Below, piece after piece: positions 1 through 7,369 of a DNA stretch of 64,000 nucleotides. The translations under genes were made by a program, and so were the position numbers. Numbering within the stretch: the first letter of the stretch is position 1; every line of letters starts with the position of its first letter. Source of the DNA: Paracidovorax valerianellae (GTDB taxonomy: Bacteria > Pseudomonadota > Gammaproteobacteria > Burkholderiales > Burkholderiaceae_C); the NCBI RefSeq assembly GCF_900102625.1, contig NZ_FMZC01000001.1, positions 248,001 to 312,000 of the forward strand, given 5' to 3'. The notes beneath the pieces were generated by a model. That model saw only the letters and a program-made list of their open reading frames with translations, made no database searches and was not told where the DNA came from.

Positions 1-219
1 GGCAACTCGCTTGATCGTGAGCCGGAGGCCTGCAAAGCCATCACCAAGCCGCCTGCGGTAGTTCTGGCTGGTGGCACCATCCCAGACAACGAGGTGCCTG
101 CCTTACCTCCGCCTCCAAAGTTTGTCCCCCCGTCAGAGCCCGGCCACGGCCTGCTCGATCTGCGCCGCGCTTTGCGTGATCAGTATCCAGAGAGTCACCC
201 CAGGCCGGTGACCTTCTAA
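1..219 (+). CDS. C-terminal fragment of an unidentified protein (cut by window start)
   Basis: The frame is open from the first base of the window and closes at TAA 217-219, leaving the last 72 residues of a protein that begins upstream. The fragment is proline-rich in its middle (PPPPKFVPP) and charged near the end, with no membrane segment, cysteine cluster or motif I recognise. A small gene with its own ribosome binding site follows 36 bases later, so the two could share a transcript. With the recombinase at 1095 it may be the rim of an accessory block; that is inference. Function unknown. Confidence 0.5.
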   Translation, partial: GNSLDREPEACKAITKPPAVVLAGGTIPDNEVPALPPPPKFVPPSEPGHGLLDLRRALRDQYPESHPRPVTF

Positions 220-255
220 CCGATCACAGCCCTAGAATCCTCCCAGGGAGGCCAT

Positions 256-492
256 ATGGGCATTGAAGATCGAGACTATTACCGCCAAGAATATGCACGC
301 AAGAATGGCATGCATTACGACACGAAGACGGCAACATATTCGACGCCTAGATGGGCCAAACCGTCTACTGCCCTCGCGCCTGAGAAGAAGCCATTTGAAT
401 GGCATTGGTCGCTGGTCCTGCTCATGTGCCTAGTCATGGCCGTAGCTGCTGCTGCCTTCGTCCACTACTTCCCGCGAATTGCTGCCTTCTGA
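256..492 (+). CDS. small single-pass membrane protein, 78 aa, unknown function
   Basis: An AGGGAGG ribosome binding site lies six bases before ATG 256, a strong sign that this short frame is translated. The first 50 residues are polar, with an N-terminal RDYYR motif shared by many small proteobacterial proteins of unknown role. One hydrophobic helix covers about residues 52-71 and only a few residues follow it. This predicts an inner-membrane protein with a cytoplasmic N-terminus. No enzyme motif is visible and no function is assigned. Confidence 0.6.
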   Translation: MGIEDRDYYRQEYARKNGMHYDTKTATYSTPRWAKPSTALAPEKKPFEWHWSLVLLMCLVMAVAAAAFVHYFPRIAAF

Positions 493-1094
493 GAGACAAA
501 CGGGGCCCCGAGAACGGAGGCCTTGTGCCGCAGTGGTGGGGTCGGGGTATGGGGTGATAAACCCCATGGTGGACCTCATCTCACCCTGTGCCTTACGTCA
601 TCGCCAGGGCCTTAACTGCCCCCGCGCAAGGGATCGTTAGTCACACAGTGATTGAGACGGCGCGCCAGACGCTGCCCCATCGAATGATCGGCCCCGAGCA
701 TGTGTGCAACGCCCCCTGCGCGCAATGAGACACCCCGAGCACCTGTGCCTCGCCCCTCACGCGCAACGCGTGCCAGAGCGGCCGAGGTGGGCAAGCGGAG
801 CGCCGCACGCCGACAGCCGCGGCGGCCGCCTCGAGCATGAGTGCATGGCCCCGGGAGCGCAGTGTGAATCCCCGAGCACAGGTGCGCTGCCCCGCACGCG
901 CAATGCTGATCCCCGAGACGGAGACAGAGGCTGGTGGGTTGGCTCAACCGGAGGCCAGAGCCCGGTCCACGCAGTGGATGCGCCCTGCACGTTTTGCTGA
1001 CCCAGTCCTTATGTCCTACTACTTTTGGAGGCCGGCATTTTGAGCTTTTACCAAGTGGGAAAAACAGCAAGATTTCCTGCAGGAGGAACCCGAT
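493..1094. other. 602-bp non-coding stretch with a hairpin and a repeat field
   Basis: No convincing gene lies here. The overlapping open frames at 612-1070 run across the repeat field on both strands and resemble no protein. Positions 549-567 form a perfect 7-bp hairpin (ATGGGGT, loop GATAA, ACCCCAT) just behind the small membrane-protein gene. From about 614 to 930 the sequence is built of degenerate repeats, listed separately. The recombinase ribosome binding site AGGAGG is at 1081-1086. Confidence 0.6.
692..905. repeat. degenerate 36-bp repeats with 41-bp period
   Basis: Four 36-base units align without gaps at 692-727, 733-768, 829-864 and 870-905. Each begins CCCCGAGCA or CCTCGAGCA, has GCCCC in the middle and ends in a form of GCGCAATG. 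Within each pair the units are separated by five bases, giving a 41-base period (692 to 733, 829 to 870). A fifth start (CCCCGAGA) falls at 911, again 41 bases on. Weaker copies appear upstream, ending near 630 and 686. The array stops before the recombinase gene. Its role is unknown. Confidence 0.75.
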
Positions 1095-1706
1095 ATGCGA
1101 TTGATTGGATACGCCAGAGTGTCAACCCGAGAGCAGGAGACTCGCATGCAGCTTGACGCGCTCGCTGCAGCCGGAGTTGGCACGATTTACGAGGAGAAGG
1201 CCAGCAGCATCGGCCAGCGCTATGAGCTGCAGCGCTGCCTTAAATCCCTAACACGGGGAGATGTGCTTGTCGTCTACAAGCTCGACAGAGTTGCCCGCTC
1301 TCTGGTGGATCTGTTGTCGATCCTGGATCGCATCAAGCTGGCCGGCGCCGAGGTGCGCAGCCTTAACGAACCGCTCGACACCACAAGCCCTATGGGCGTA
1401 TTCATGCTGCAGGTCTTGGGCGCCGTCGCCCAGCTCGAGCGAGGCATCATCAGGGAGAGGGTGATTGCTGGCCAGGTGGCGGCGATTTCTAGGGGACAGC
1501 GGCATGGGAGGCCGCGAACGTTGACATCGGAGCAGGAGGCAGAGGTTCTTCGGCTGGTTGCCTTGGGCTCGACTCAGGCCCAGATTGCGCGACAATTGCA
1601 GGTTAGTCGCGCTGTCGTGGATCGGGTAATGAATCCTTGGCGGTCCCGTTATGCGCCACAGAGACCCGTCTTAGGGCCACTGCTTAATGCCCCAACGAAG
1701 TGCTGA
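1095..1706 (+). CDS. serine recombinase, resolvase/invertase family
   Basis: A 203-residue site-specific recombinase of the small Tn3 resolvase/DNA invertase type, which cuts DNA through a 5'-phosphoserine link. The N-terminus reads MRLIGYARVSTREQ, placing the catalytic serine at residue 10 with Arg8 beside it; VVYKLDRVARS follows in the catalytic core. A helix-turn-helix lies near the C-terminus (STQAQIARQLQVSRAVVDRV). AGGAGG at 1081-1086 is eight bases before ATG 1095. No transposase or invertible segment accompanies it, so whether it serves an integrated element or acts alone is open. It stops 19 bases before gloB, which marks the boundary with core genes. Confidence 0.88.
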   Translation: MRLIGYARVSTREQETRMQLDALAAAGVGTIYEEKASSIGQRYELQRCLKSLTRGDVLVVYKLDRVARSLVDLLSILDRIKLAGAEVRSLNEPLDTTSPMGVFMLQVLGAVAQLERGIIRERVIAGQVAAISRGQRHGRPRTLTSEQEAEVLRLVALGSTQAQIARQLQVSRAVVDRVMNPWRSRYAPQRPVLGPLLNAPTKC

Positions 1707-1725
1707 AGTAATAATTTCATCGCTC

Positions 1726-2502
1726 ATGAACTTGCTGCCACTGCCCGCCTTTACCGACAACTACATCTGGATGCTGCACGACGCGCACGCTGCGGTCGTG
1801 GTCGATCCGGGAGAAGCGGGCCCGGTCTTGCAGGCATTGCAAACCCTGAACCTGCCATTGCAGGCGATTCTAGTCACGCACCACCACGCCGATCACACCG
1901 GCGGGGTACCCGCGCTGCGCGAAGCCACCGGCGCCCGCGTTTTCGGTCCCGCGCACGAGAAGATGCCCGAGCCGATCACCCGGCTGAACCAGGGCGACAC
2001 GGCCGAAGCGCTGGGCCTGCGGTTCGAAGTGTTCGACGTGCCCGGACACACGGCAGGCCACATCGCCTACTACTGCCCCGACGTGGGCGGCACCCCGGCC
2101 GTGTTCTGTGGCGATACCCTTTTCTCCGGCGGCTGCGGCCGGTTGTTCGAAGGCACGCCCGCGCAGATGCAGGCGTCGCTCGACACCCTGGCCGCGCTGC
2201 CGGGCGATACCCTCGTGTGCTGCGCGCACGAGTACACGCTGTCCAACCTGAAGTTCGCCCGGGCCGTGGAGCCCGGCAACGAGGCCCTGCGCCAGTACAC
2301 CCGCGAATGCGAGGCCCTGCGCGAGCGCGGGCAGCCCACGCTGCCCTCGCGCCTGGCGACCGAGCGCGACATCAACCCTTTCCTGCGCACACGGCAAGCG
2401 ACGGTGGCCCAGGCCGCCCGAGGCTTCGATGCGCGGGTCGATCCCCAAGATGCAGTGGCCGTTCTGGCAGCGCTGCGCCAATGGAAAAACGAGTTTCAAT
2501 GA
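1726..2502 (+). CDS. gloB: hydroxyacylglutathione hydrolase (glyoxalase II)
   Basis: A 258-residue cytoplasmic metallo-beta-lactamase-fold enzyme that hydrolyses S-lactoylglutathione to lactate and glutathione, the second step of methylglyoxal detoxification. The metal motif THHHADH spans residues 51-57; further ligand segments are the GHTAGH and GDTLF regions. The C-terminal part carries the NPFLR element of glyoxalase II. The frame is open upstream to 1687, but ATG 1726 begins MNLLPLPAFTDNYIW, the usual start of this family, and clears the recombinase stop. Its stop overlaps the start of mltD (ATGA), so the two are likely translationally coupled. Confidence 0.93.
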   Translation: MNLLPLPAFTDNYIWMLHDAHAAVVVDPGEAGPVLQALQTLNLPLQAILVTHHHADHTGGVPALREATGARVFGPAHEKMPEPITRLNQGDTAEALGLRFEVFDVPGHTAGHIAYYCPDVGGTPAVFCGDTLFSGGCGRLFEGTPAQMQASLDTLAALPGDTLVCCAHEYTLSNLKFARAVEPGNEALRQYTRECEALRERGQPTLPSRLATERDINPFLRTRQATVAQAARGFDARVDPQDAVAVLAALRQWKNEFQ

Positions 2503-4028
2503 AAATTTTGCACATCCTGGGCCTCGCCAGCGTGGTCTGGCTCACCGGTTGCGCCACCCAAGGCACCCCATCCGGCACCGCGGCGGGCAAAGACACCCCC
2601 GGCACCCCCAGCTCCGACACCTCTTCCGCCACGCACACGCCGCGAATTCCCTCCGGCCCCCTGCAGCCCATTTCGGCCGTGCAGGCCAGCAACGGCGAGG
2701 TTGCATCGCTCTATGCCCCGTCCGACCTGTGGGACCGCATCCGCCGCGGCTTCGCCATGCCGGACCTGGACCAGGATCTGGTGCGCGACCGCGAGCAGTG
2801 GTATGCCTCGCGCCCCGACTACATGCAGCGCATGACCGAGCGTTCCAGCAAATACCTGTTCCACATCGTCGAAGAACTCGAACTCCGTGGCATGCCCACC
2901 GAGCTGGCGCTGCTGCCGTACATCGAAAGCGCTTTCAATCCGCAGGCCGTCTCCAGCGCGAAGGCGGCAGGCATGTGGCAATTCATGCCGGCCACGGGCA
3001 ACGATTACCAGCTCAAGCAGAACGCCTTCCGCGACGACCGCCGCGACGTGCTGGCCTCCACGCGCGCCGCGCTGGACTACCTGCAGCGCCTGTACGGCAT
3101 GTTCGGCGACTGGCACCTGGCGCTGGCCGCCTACAACTGGGGTGAAGGCAGCGTGGGCCGCGCCATCGCCCGCAACCAGAAGCTGGGCCTGGGCACGAGC
3201 TACACCGAGCTCAACATGCCCGCCGAAACCCGCATGTACGTGCCCAAGCTGCAGGCGGTGAAGAACATCGTCGCCAACCCGCAGGCCTTCAAGACCGAGC
3301 TGCCGCTGATCGAAAACCACCCCTACTTCCAGACGGTGGACATCACGCGAGACATCGATGTCTCGCTGGTCGCCAGCCTGGCCGGTGTGCGCGAAGAAGA
3401 CTTCCGCGCGCTCAACCCCTCGCTGCACCGGCCCGTCATCCTGGCCGCCGGCATGCCGCAGATCCTGCTGCCCTGGGACAACGCCAAGGTGTTCCTGAAG
3501 AACCTGGAAGCCCACAGCGAAGGCCAGTACGCCAGCTGGACGGTGTGGAGCGTGCCCACCACCATGACGGTGGCTGCCGCCGCCCAGCGCGTGGGCATGA
3601 GCGAGACCGACCTGCGCAGCGTGAACCACATTCCACCGCGCATGATGATCAAGGCCGGGTCGGCCCTCATGGTGCCGCGTGCGACCACCACGCGCCAGGA
3701 TGTGTCGAGCCAGGTGGCCGACAACGGGCAGGTCGCATTCACACCCGAAATCGTCACGCGGCGCACCACGGTGCGCGCCGGCAAACGCGATTCGGTAGCG
3801 AGCATCGCCAACCGCTACAAGGTGACCGCTGCCAATGTGGCCGACTGGAATGACGTGAAGGCCGGCGCCGTGTTCAAGGCCGGCCAGCAGGTCGTGATGT
3901 ACCTGCCGGTAAAGCTGGCCGCCACGTCCTCCGCGCGGCCTGCCATCAAGCAGACCTCTACCCGCAATTCGAAAGCACCTGCGGCGCCGGTCCGCAAGGG
4001 CGGAACGCCCTCGCGCAAGAAGCGCTGA
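2499..4028 (+). CDS. mltD: membrane-bound lytic murein transglycosylase D, lipoprotein with LysM domains
   Basis: A 509-residue lipoprotein that cleaves peptidoglycan glycan strands to 1,6-anhydromuropeptides. The start at ATG 2499 gives MKILHILGLASVVWLTGC, with a lipobox and lipidated Cys18. The SLT domain follows, with catalytic Glu143 in YIESAFNP and the family block GMWQFMPATG. Two LysM-like peptidoglycan-binding segments lie roughly at residues 345-395 and 425-475, and the tail is basic. The frame extends further upstream, but that part is the shadow of gloB. It overlaps the gloB stop by four bases. Confidence 0.92.
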   Translation: MKILHILGLASVVWLTGCATQGTPSGTAAGKDTPGTPSSDTSSATHTPRIPSGPLQPISAVQASNGEVASLYAPSDLWDRIRRGFAMPDLDQDLVRDREQWYASRPDYMQRMTERSSKYLFHIVEELELRGMPTELALLPYIESAFNPQAVSSAKAAGMWQFMPATGNDYQLKQNAFRDDRRDVLASTRAALDYLQRLYGMFGDWHLALAAYNWGEGSVGRAIARNQKLGLGTSYTELNMPAETRMYVPKLQAVKNIVANPQAFKTELPLIENHPYFQTVDITRDIDVSLVASLAGVREEDFRALNPSLHRPVILAAGMPQILLPWDNAKVFLKNLEAHSEGQYASWTVWSVPTTMTVAAAAQRVGMSETDLRSVNHIPPRMMIKAGSALMVPRATTTRQDVSSQVADNGQVAFTPEIVTRRTTVRAGKRDSVASIANRYKVTAANVADWNDVKAGAVFKAGQQVVMYLPVKLAATSSARPAIKQTSTRNSKAPAAPVRKGGTPSRKKR

Positions 4029-4139
4029 GCGTTCGACCGTGGCGCCTGAGTGCCTGAACGCTGCCAGGGGCGCAGCGAGCAGGCCGTTGCGCCACGCCTC
4101 GTTTCAAGGCGCCCGGCACCCCTCCTTTTGCGGACGGAC

Positions 4140-4292
4140 TCAGAGGCGCAGGTTGTGCATCCCGACCAGTCCCAGCACGCCGATCACGATGAGATACAGC
4201 GCCACGATGTAGTTCAGCAGGCGCGGCATGACCAGGATCAGGATGCCTGCGAGCAAGGCGACGAGGGGGCCGATACTGAGGTTGAGCGACAT
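4140..4292 (-). CDS. DUF3096 family small membrane protein
   Basis: A 50-residue hydrophobic peptide, starting MSLNLSIGPLVALLAGILIL, with two membrane helices joined by a short PRLLN turn. This matches the DUF3096 pattern of tiny inner-membrane proteins of unknown role. The frame is open further upstream, but an AAGGA ribosome binding site sits before ATG 4292 and the added residues look non-coding. It stands alone between mltD (convergent) and a solute-binding protein gene. Confidence 0.8.
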   Translation of the reverse strand: MSLNLSIGPLVALLAGILILVMPRLLNYIVALYLIVIGVLGLVGMHNLRL

Positions 4293-4524
4293 GGAGTTTT
4301 TTCCTTGTTGGAACGGTGGAATGTCAGAAGTGACTGAGTGACGAAGGGATCGATCCCACGCCGTGGCACCAGCCCGCCGCGGCGCGTCCCCGACTCTAGC
4401 GCCACCCTCTTGCGGTGGCGTGTCGGACAGTTCAGCCAAAGTGGCCTATCAAACAGGAACAGGGTGCCCGAGCGGTGCCCAAGCGTTGCGCACGGGTGCG
4501 CGGCGGCGCCGAAGCCCCGCGCCC

Positions 4525-5577
4525 TCAGGCGTTGAACTTGTGCTTGGCCCGGCGTGCGAACTCGTTCGTGAACGTGCGCCCCAGGTCGATCTTGAGCGGC
4601 GCCATTTCGGGTCGCAGGCGGGCCACGGCACGCGCCGCGGTGGCCGGGCCGTCATCGGGCATGAGGCCGTCCGGCGAGAACGTGTCGCGCACCTTGTGGA
4701 AGGCGGCCAGATAAGCCCCGCGATCGCCCAGCAGGTAGCCGGGCGGCACCACGCGCACCAGATCGGCCGGGCTCGCGGTCTGCAGCCACTTGAGCGCATG
4801 CACCATGGCATTGGCCAGCGCCTGGGCCCGCGCCGGCTGCTTTTGCACGAACGACTGCGGCGCATACAGGCTGGCCGCCGGCATCGTGCCGCCGAACAGC
4901 TCCTGCGAGGCCTTGAGCGAGCGCGTGTCGTACAGCACTCGCACTTCGGAGCGCTGCTCCAGCGCGCCGACGATCGGGTCGGCATGGCACAGCGCGTGCA
5001 CCCGCCCCTGCCGCAAAGCCGTCACCGCGCCCATGCCCGAGCCCACATCCACGAACGACACCTCGTCCATCGGCGCACCGTCGCGCGACAGCATCAACTG
5101 CGCCACCACGTGCGTCGAAGACCCGATGGCCGAGACGCCCACGCGCAGCCCCTTGAAGCGGTTCACGCTTTTGACGGGCCACGCCCGCGCCGACGCCGCC
5201 AGCGCAAGTTGCGGCGCGCGCCCCTGCAAAACGATGGAGCTGTAGCTGCGGCCGAGCAACTGCTGGCGCAGCGCGTGGTCGTACGCGCCCGAACACACAT
5301 CGGCCTCCCCCGCCTGCAATGCCTGCAGGGCCAGGGCGCCGCCGGGGTAGTCCTGCACCATCACATCCAGCCCCTCGGCCCGGAAAAATCCCAGCTCTTG
5401 AGCGATCGTCAGCGGCAGGTGGTACAGCAGGCCCGAACCGCCCACCGCGACCCGCAGCGGCCCCGCGCCGGCGGTGAATGGCGAAGGCGACGCCACGGCG
5501 CGCGCGCCGACCCAGCCCGCCATGGACAAGGCGGACAGCGTGCCAAGGCGGCGGCGGCTGATGTGGGGAACAGACAT
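4525..5577 (-). CDS. ABC transporter substrate-binding protein, NMT1/THI5-like, with Tat-like signal
   Basis: A 350-residue periplasmic solute-binding protein of the nitrate/sulfonate/thiamine-precursor class. From ATG 5577 it starts MSVPHISRRRLG followed by a hydrophobic stretch, which resembles a twin-arginine signal. The mature part has the expected bilobal pattern: a first lobe with LYHLPLTIAQELGFFRAEGLD, PGGALALQALQAGEADV at the ligand cleft, and a SAIGSSTHVVAQLML segment. No permease or ATPase gene is adjacent, so the ligand cannot be inferred. The frame extends to 5622, but the longer start would bury the signal. Confidence 0.82.
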   Translation of the reverse strand: MSVPHISRRRLGTLSALSMAGWVGARAVASPSPFTAGAGPLRVAVGGSGLLYHLPLTIAQELGFFRAEGLDVMVQDYPGGALALQALQAGEADVCSGAYDHALRQQLLGRSYSSIVLQGRAPQLALAASARAWPVKSVNRFKGLRVGVSAIGSSTHVVAQLMLSRDGAPMDEVSFVDVGSGMGAVTALRQGRVHALCHADPIVGALEQRSEVRVLYDTRSLKASQELFGGTMPAASLYAPQSFVQKQPARAQALANAMVHALKWLQTASPADLVRVVPPGYLLGDRGAYLAAFHKVRDTFSPDGLMPDDGPATAARAVARLRPEMAPLKIDLGRTFTNEFARRAKHKFNA

Positions 5578-5751
5578 GGAGCGAAGAAATTCAAAAATGC
5601 TGCATTGCAGCAATCGTGCCATCAGGTGGGCGGGGCGCTGTCAGGGCAATCCCTGAGAACCTCTGTGGGCAAGCGGGGCGATGCGGCACAGGGGCGCAGT
5701 CCGCGCCGTGCAGCGGGCGACTGCAGCCGAAAACGCAGGTGCTGAGCCCGT

Positions 5752-6156
5752 TCAGCGGTACCCGATGAACAGAATGGCGATGTTGACCACCATCCCGGCA
5801 AACCACACGGCGCTGCGCGCGGTGGGCAGGTCGGAGACATACATCATCACGTAGAACACGCGCAGCATCACGAAGAGAAACGCCAGGATGTCCAGCAGCG
5901 TCTGAGCGGCCCCCAGCTGGTGCGCGATGACCACTGCGCCGATGAAAAACGGCAGGGCCTCGAACGTGTTGGACTGCGCAGCGATGGCGCGGGCGCGCCA
6001 GTCGGTCTGCTTGTTCTGCCACCCACGGGGATCATGGTTGTCGGAGGGGCGGAAGCTGCCGCGCTTGCCGATCAGCGCGCACACCGTGGGCAGCAGCGCC
6101 ATCAGCAGCACACACCAGTAGGCCACCGTGAAGTGCGCCACATGCAGAGAAGTCAT
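5752..6156 (-). CDS. MAPEG family membrane protein
   Basis: A 134-residue protein with four predicted membrane helices and the family signature around NTFEALPFF, as in bacterial members of the membrane-associated eicosanoid/glutathione metabolism family. The biochemical activity of the bacterial relatives is mostly untested, so no reaction is claimed. ATG 6156 is preferred over an upstream TTG at 6162 because AAGG lies at a suitable distance. It follows recR by 64 bases, and the gap is filled by a palindromic dispersed repeat. Confidence 0.8.
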   Translation of the reverse strand: MTSLHVAHFTVAYWCVLLMALLPTVCALIGKRGSFRPSDNHDPRGWQNKQTDWRARAIAAQSNTFEALPFFIGAVVIAHQLGAAQTLLDILAFLFVMLRVFYVMMYVSDLPTARSAVWFAGMVVNIAILFIGYR

Positions 6157-6174
6157 CTTCAAGCCTTTTCGTGC

Positions 6175-6223
6175 TCCAGCGCAATCAGATCAAGCGCTGG
6201 TAGCTATCAATTTCATAGTGCTA
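6175..6223. repeat. Comamonadaceae-type palindromic repeat, intergenic copy
   Basis: An inverted repeat CCAGCGC / GCGCTGG is followed by an AT-rich arm, TAGCTATCAATTTCATAG. The core CCAGCGCAAT (6176-6185) recurs in three copies inside genes elsewhere in this window (near 13899, 31191 and 49094). This copy fills the space between recR and the MAPEG gene and touches the recR stop codon. Confidence 0.75.
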
Positions 6224-6811
6224 ACGGCGATCGACCAGCGCATGCGCGATCGTCCCCAGGTCCACGTATTCCAGTTCGCTCCCGACGGGCACGCCCCGGG
6301 CCAGCCGGGTCACGTGCACCCCGCGGCTCTTGAGCGCCTCGCTGATGACATAGGCCGTGGCTTCGCCCTCGGCCGTGAAGTTGGTGGCCAGGATCACCTC
6401 CTGCACCACGCCGTCGGAGGCGCGCTCCATGAGCTTCTTCAGCCCGATCTCTTTCGGGCCCACGCCGTCGAGAGGTGACAAGCGCCCCATCAGCACGAAA
6501 TACAGCCCGCGAAAGGCCCCCGTGCGTTCCAGCGCCGCCTGATCGGCGGGCGTCTCCACCACGGCCAGGCGGGAGGCATCGCGCGCCGGGTCCAGGCAGG
6601 TGTCGCAGACCGCTGCTTCGGTGAACGTATGGCAGCGCTCGCAGTGGTGTACCGAAACCGTCGCCTCGTGCAAAGCACGCGAGAGCAGTTCGGCCCCTTC
6701 CCGGTCATGCTGCAGCAGGTGAAACGCCATGCGCTGCGCCGACTTCACGCCCACGCCCGGCAGGCGGCGCAAAGCCTGGACCAGGGCATCGAGGGAGTTG
6801 GTGTCGGACAT
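6221..6811 (-). CDS. recR: recombination mediator protein RecR
   Basis: A 196-residue cytoplasmic protein that acts with RecF and RecO to load RecA onto SSB-coated gaps. It has the N-terminal helix-hairpin-helix ([17 protein letters not shown]), a four-cysteine zinc finger (CERCHTF...VCDTC) and a TOPRIM domain starting near [10 protein letters not shown]. Length and domain order match the family. It lies downstream of ybaB and dnaX on the same strand, the conserved dnaX-ybaB-recR arrangement. Confidence 0.96.
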   Translation of the reverse strand: MSDTNSLDALVQALRRLPGVGVKSAQRMAFHLLQHDREGAELLSRALHEATVSVHHCERCHTFTEAAVCDTCLDPARDASRLAVVETPADQAALERTGAFRGLYFVLMGRLSPLDGVGPKEIGLKKLMERASDGVVQEVILATNFTAEGEATAYVISEALKSRGVHVTRLARGVPVGSELEYVDLGTIAHALVDRR

Positions 6812-6956
6812 GGAAGAAAAAATGGAAGGAAAGGGCTGTGGAAACGAAACGGTTCAGAGAACGACGGCATGGTGCCCTGTGGACACCGATGGGGCCAGCG
6901 GTATGCCGGCCCTTAGCACATGGGGCTGGAGCCGGGCGAGTGACCGCGAAAGGTCC

Positions 6957-7289
6957 TCAGAAAGGGAACTTCATGCCAGGGGGCAGGCCCGGCATGCCGG
7001 AGGTCAGCTTGCCCATTTTTTCCTGCGAGGTTTCCTCGGCCTTGCGCACGGCCGCGTTGAAGGCGGCGGCCACCAGGTCTTCCAGCATCTCCTTGTCGTC
7101 GGCCAGCAGGCTGGGGTCGATGGTCACGCGCTTGACGTCGTGCTTGCAGGTCATGAGGACCTTGACCAGACCGGCGCCGGATTCGCCTTCCACTTCGATG
7201 TTGCCGAGTTCGTCCTGGGCCTTCTTCAGGTTGTCCTGCATGGCCTGGGCCTGCTTCATGAGGCCGGCGAGTTGTCCCTTGTTGAACAT
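6957..7289 (-). CDS. ybaB: YbaB/EbfC nucleoid-associated protein
   Basis: A 110-residue DNA-binding protein that forms tweezer-shaped dimers and coats DNA. The start [18 protein letters not shown] and the end LPPGMKFPF are typical. ATG 7289 is chosen because AAGGAAA precedes it and the extra upstream residues match nothing. It lies 80 bases after dnaX and 145 before recR, the classic trio. Confidence 0.94.
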   Translation of the reverse strand: MFNKGQLAGLMKQAQAMQDNLKKAQDELGNIEVEGESGAGLVKVLMTCKHDVKRVTIDPSLLADDKEMLEDLVAAAFNAAVRKAEETSQEKMGKLTSGMPGLPPGMKFPF

Positions 7290-7369
7290 GGTGCGTTTCC
7301 TTTTCTGATGGGAATGAGGGGGAGAGACTGGGAACGAAAGAATGCTGGACCGGGCAGACGGCGATGCCG

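Noticed and set aside
612-1070. Overlapping open frames of 65-152 codons on both strands
   Set aside because: They are a by-product of the GC-rich repeat field; they have no ribosome binding site, odd composition (Arg/Cys/His/Pro) and no recognisable fold.
4363-5745. A 460-codon plus-strand frame
   Set aside because: It is antisense to the ABC solute-binding protein and is Arg/His/Gln-rich, typical of a shadow frame in GC-rich DNA. Similar long shadows run across dnaX, the AddAB-like genes, sbcC and carB.
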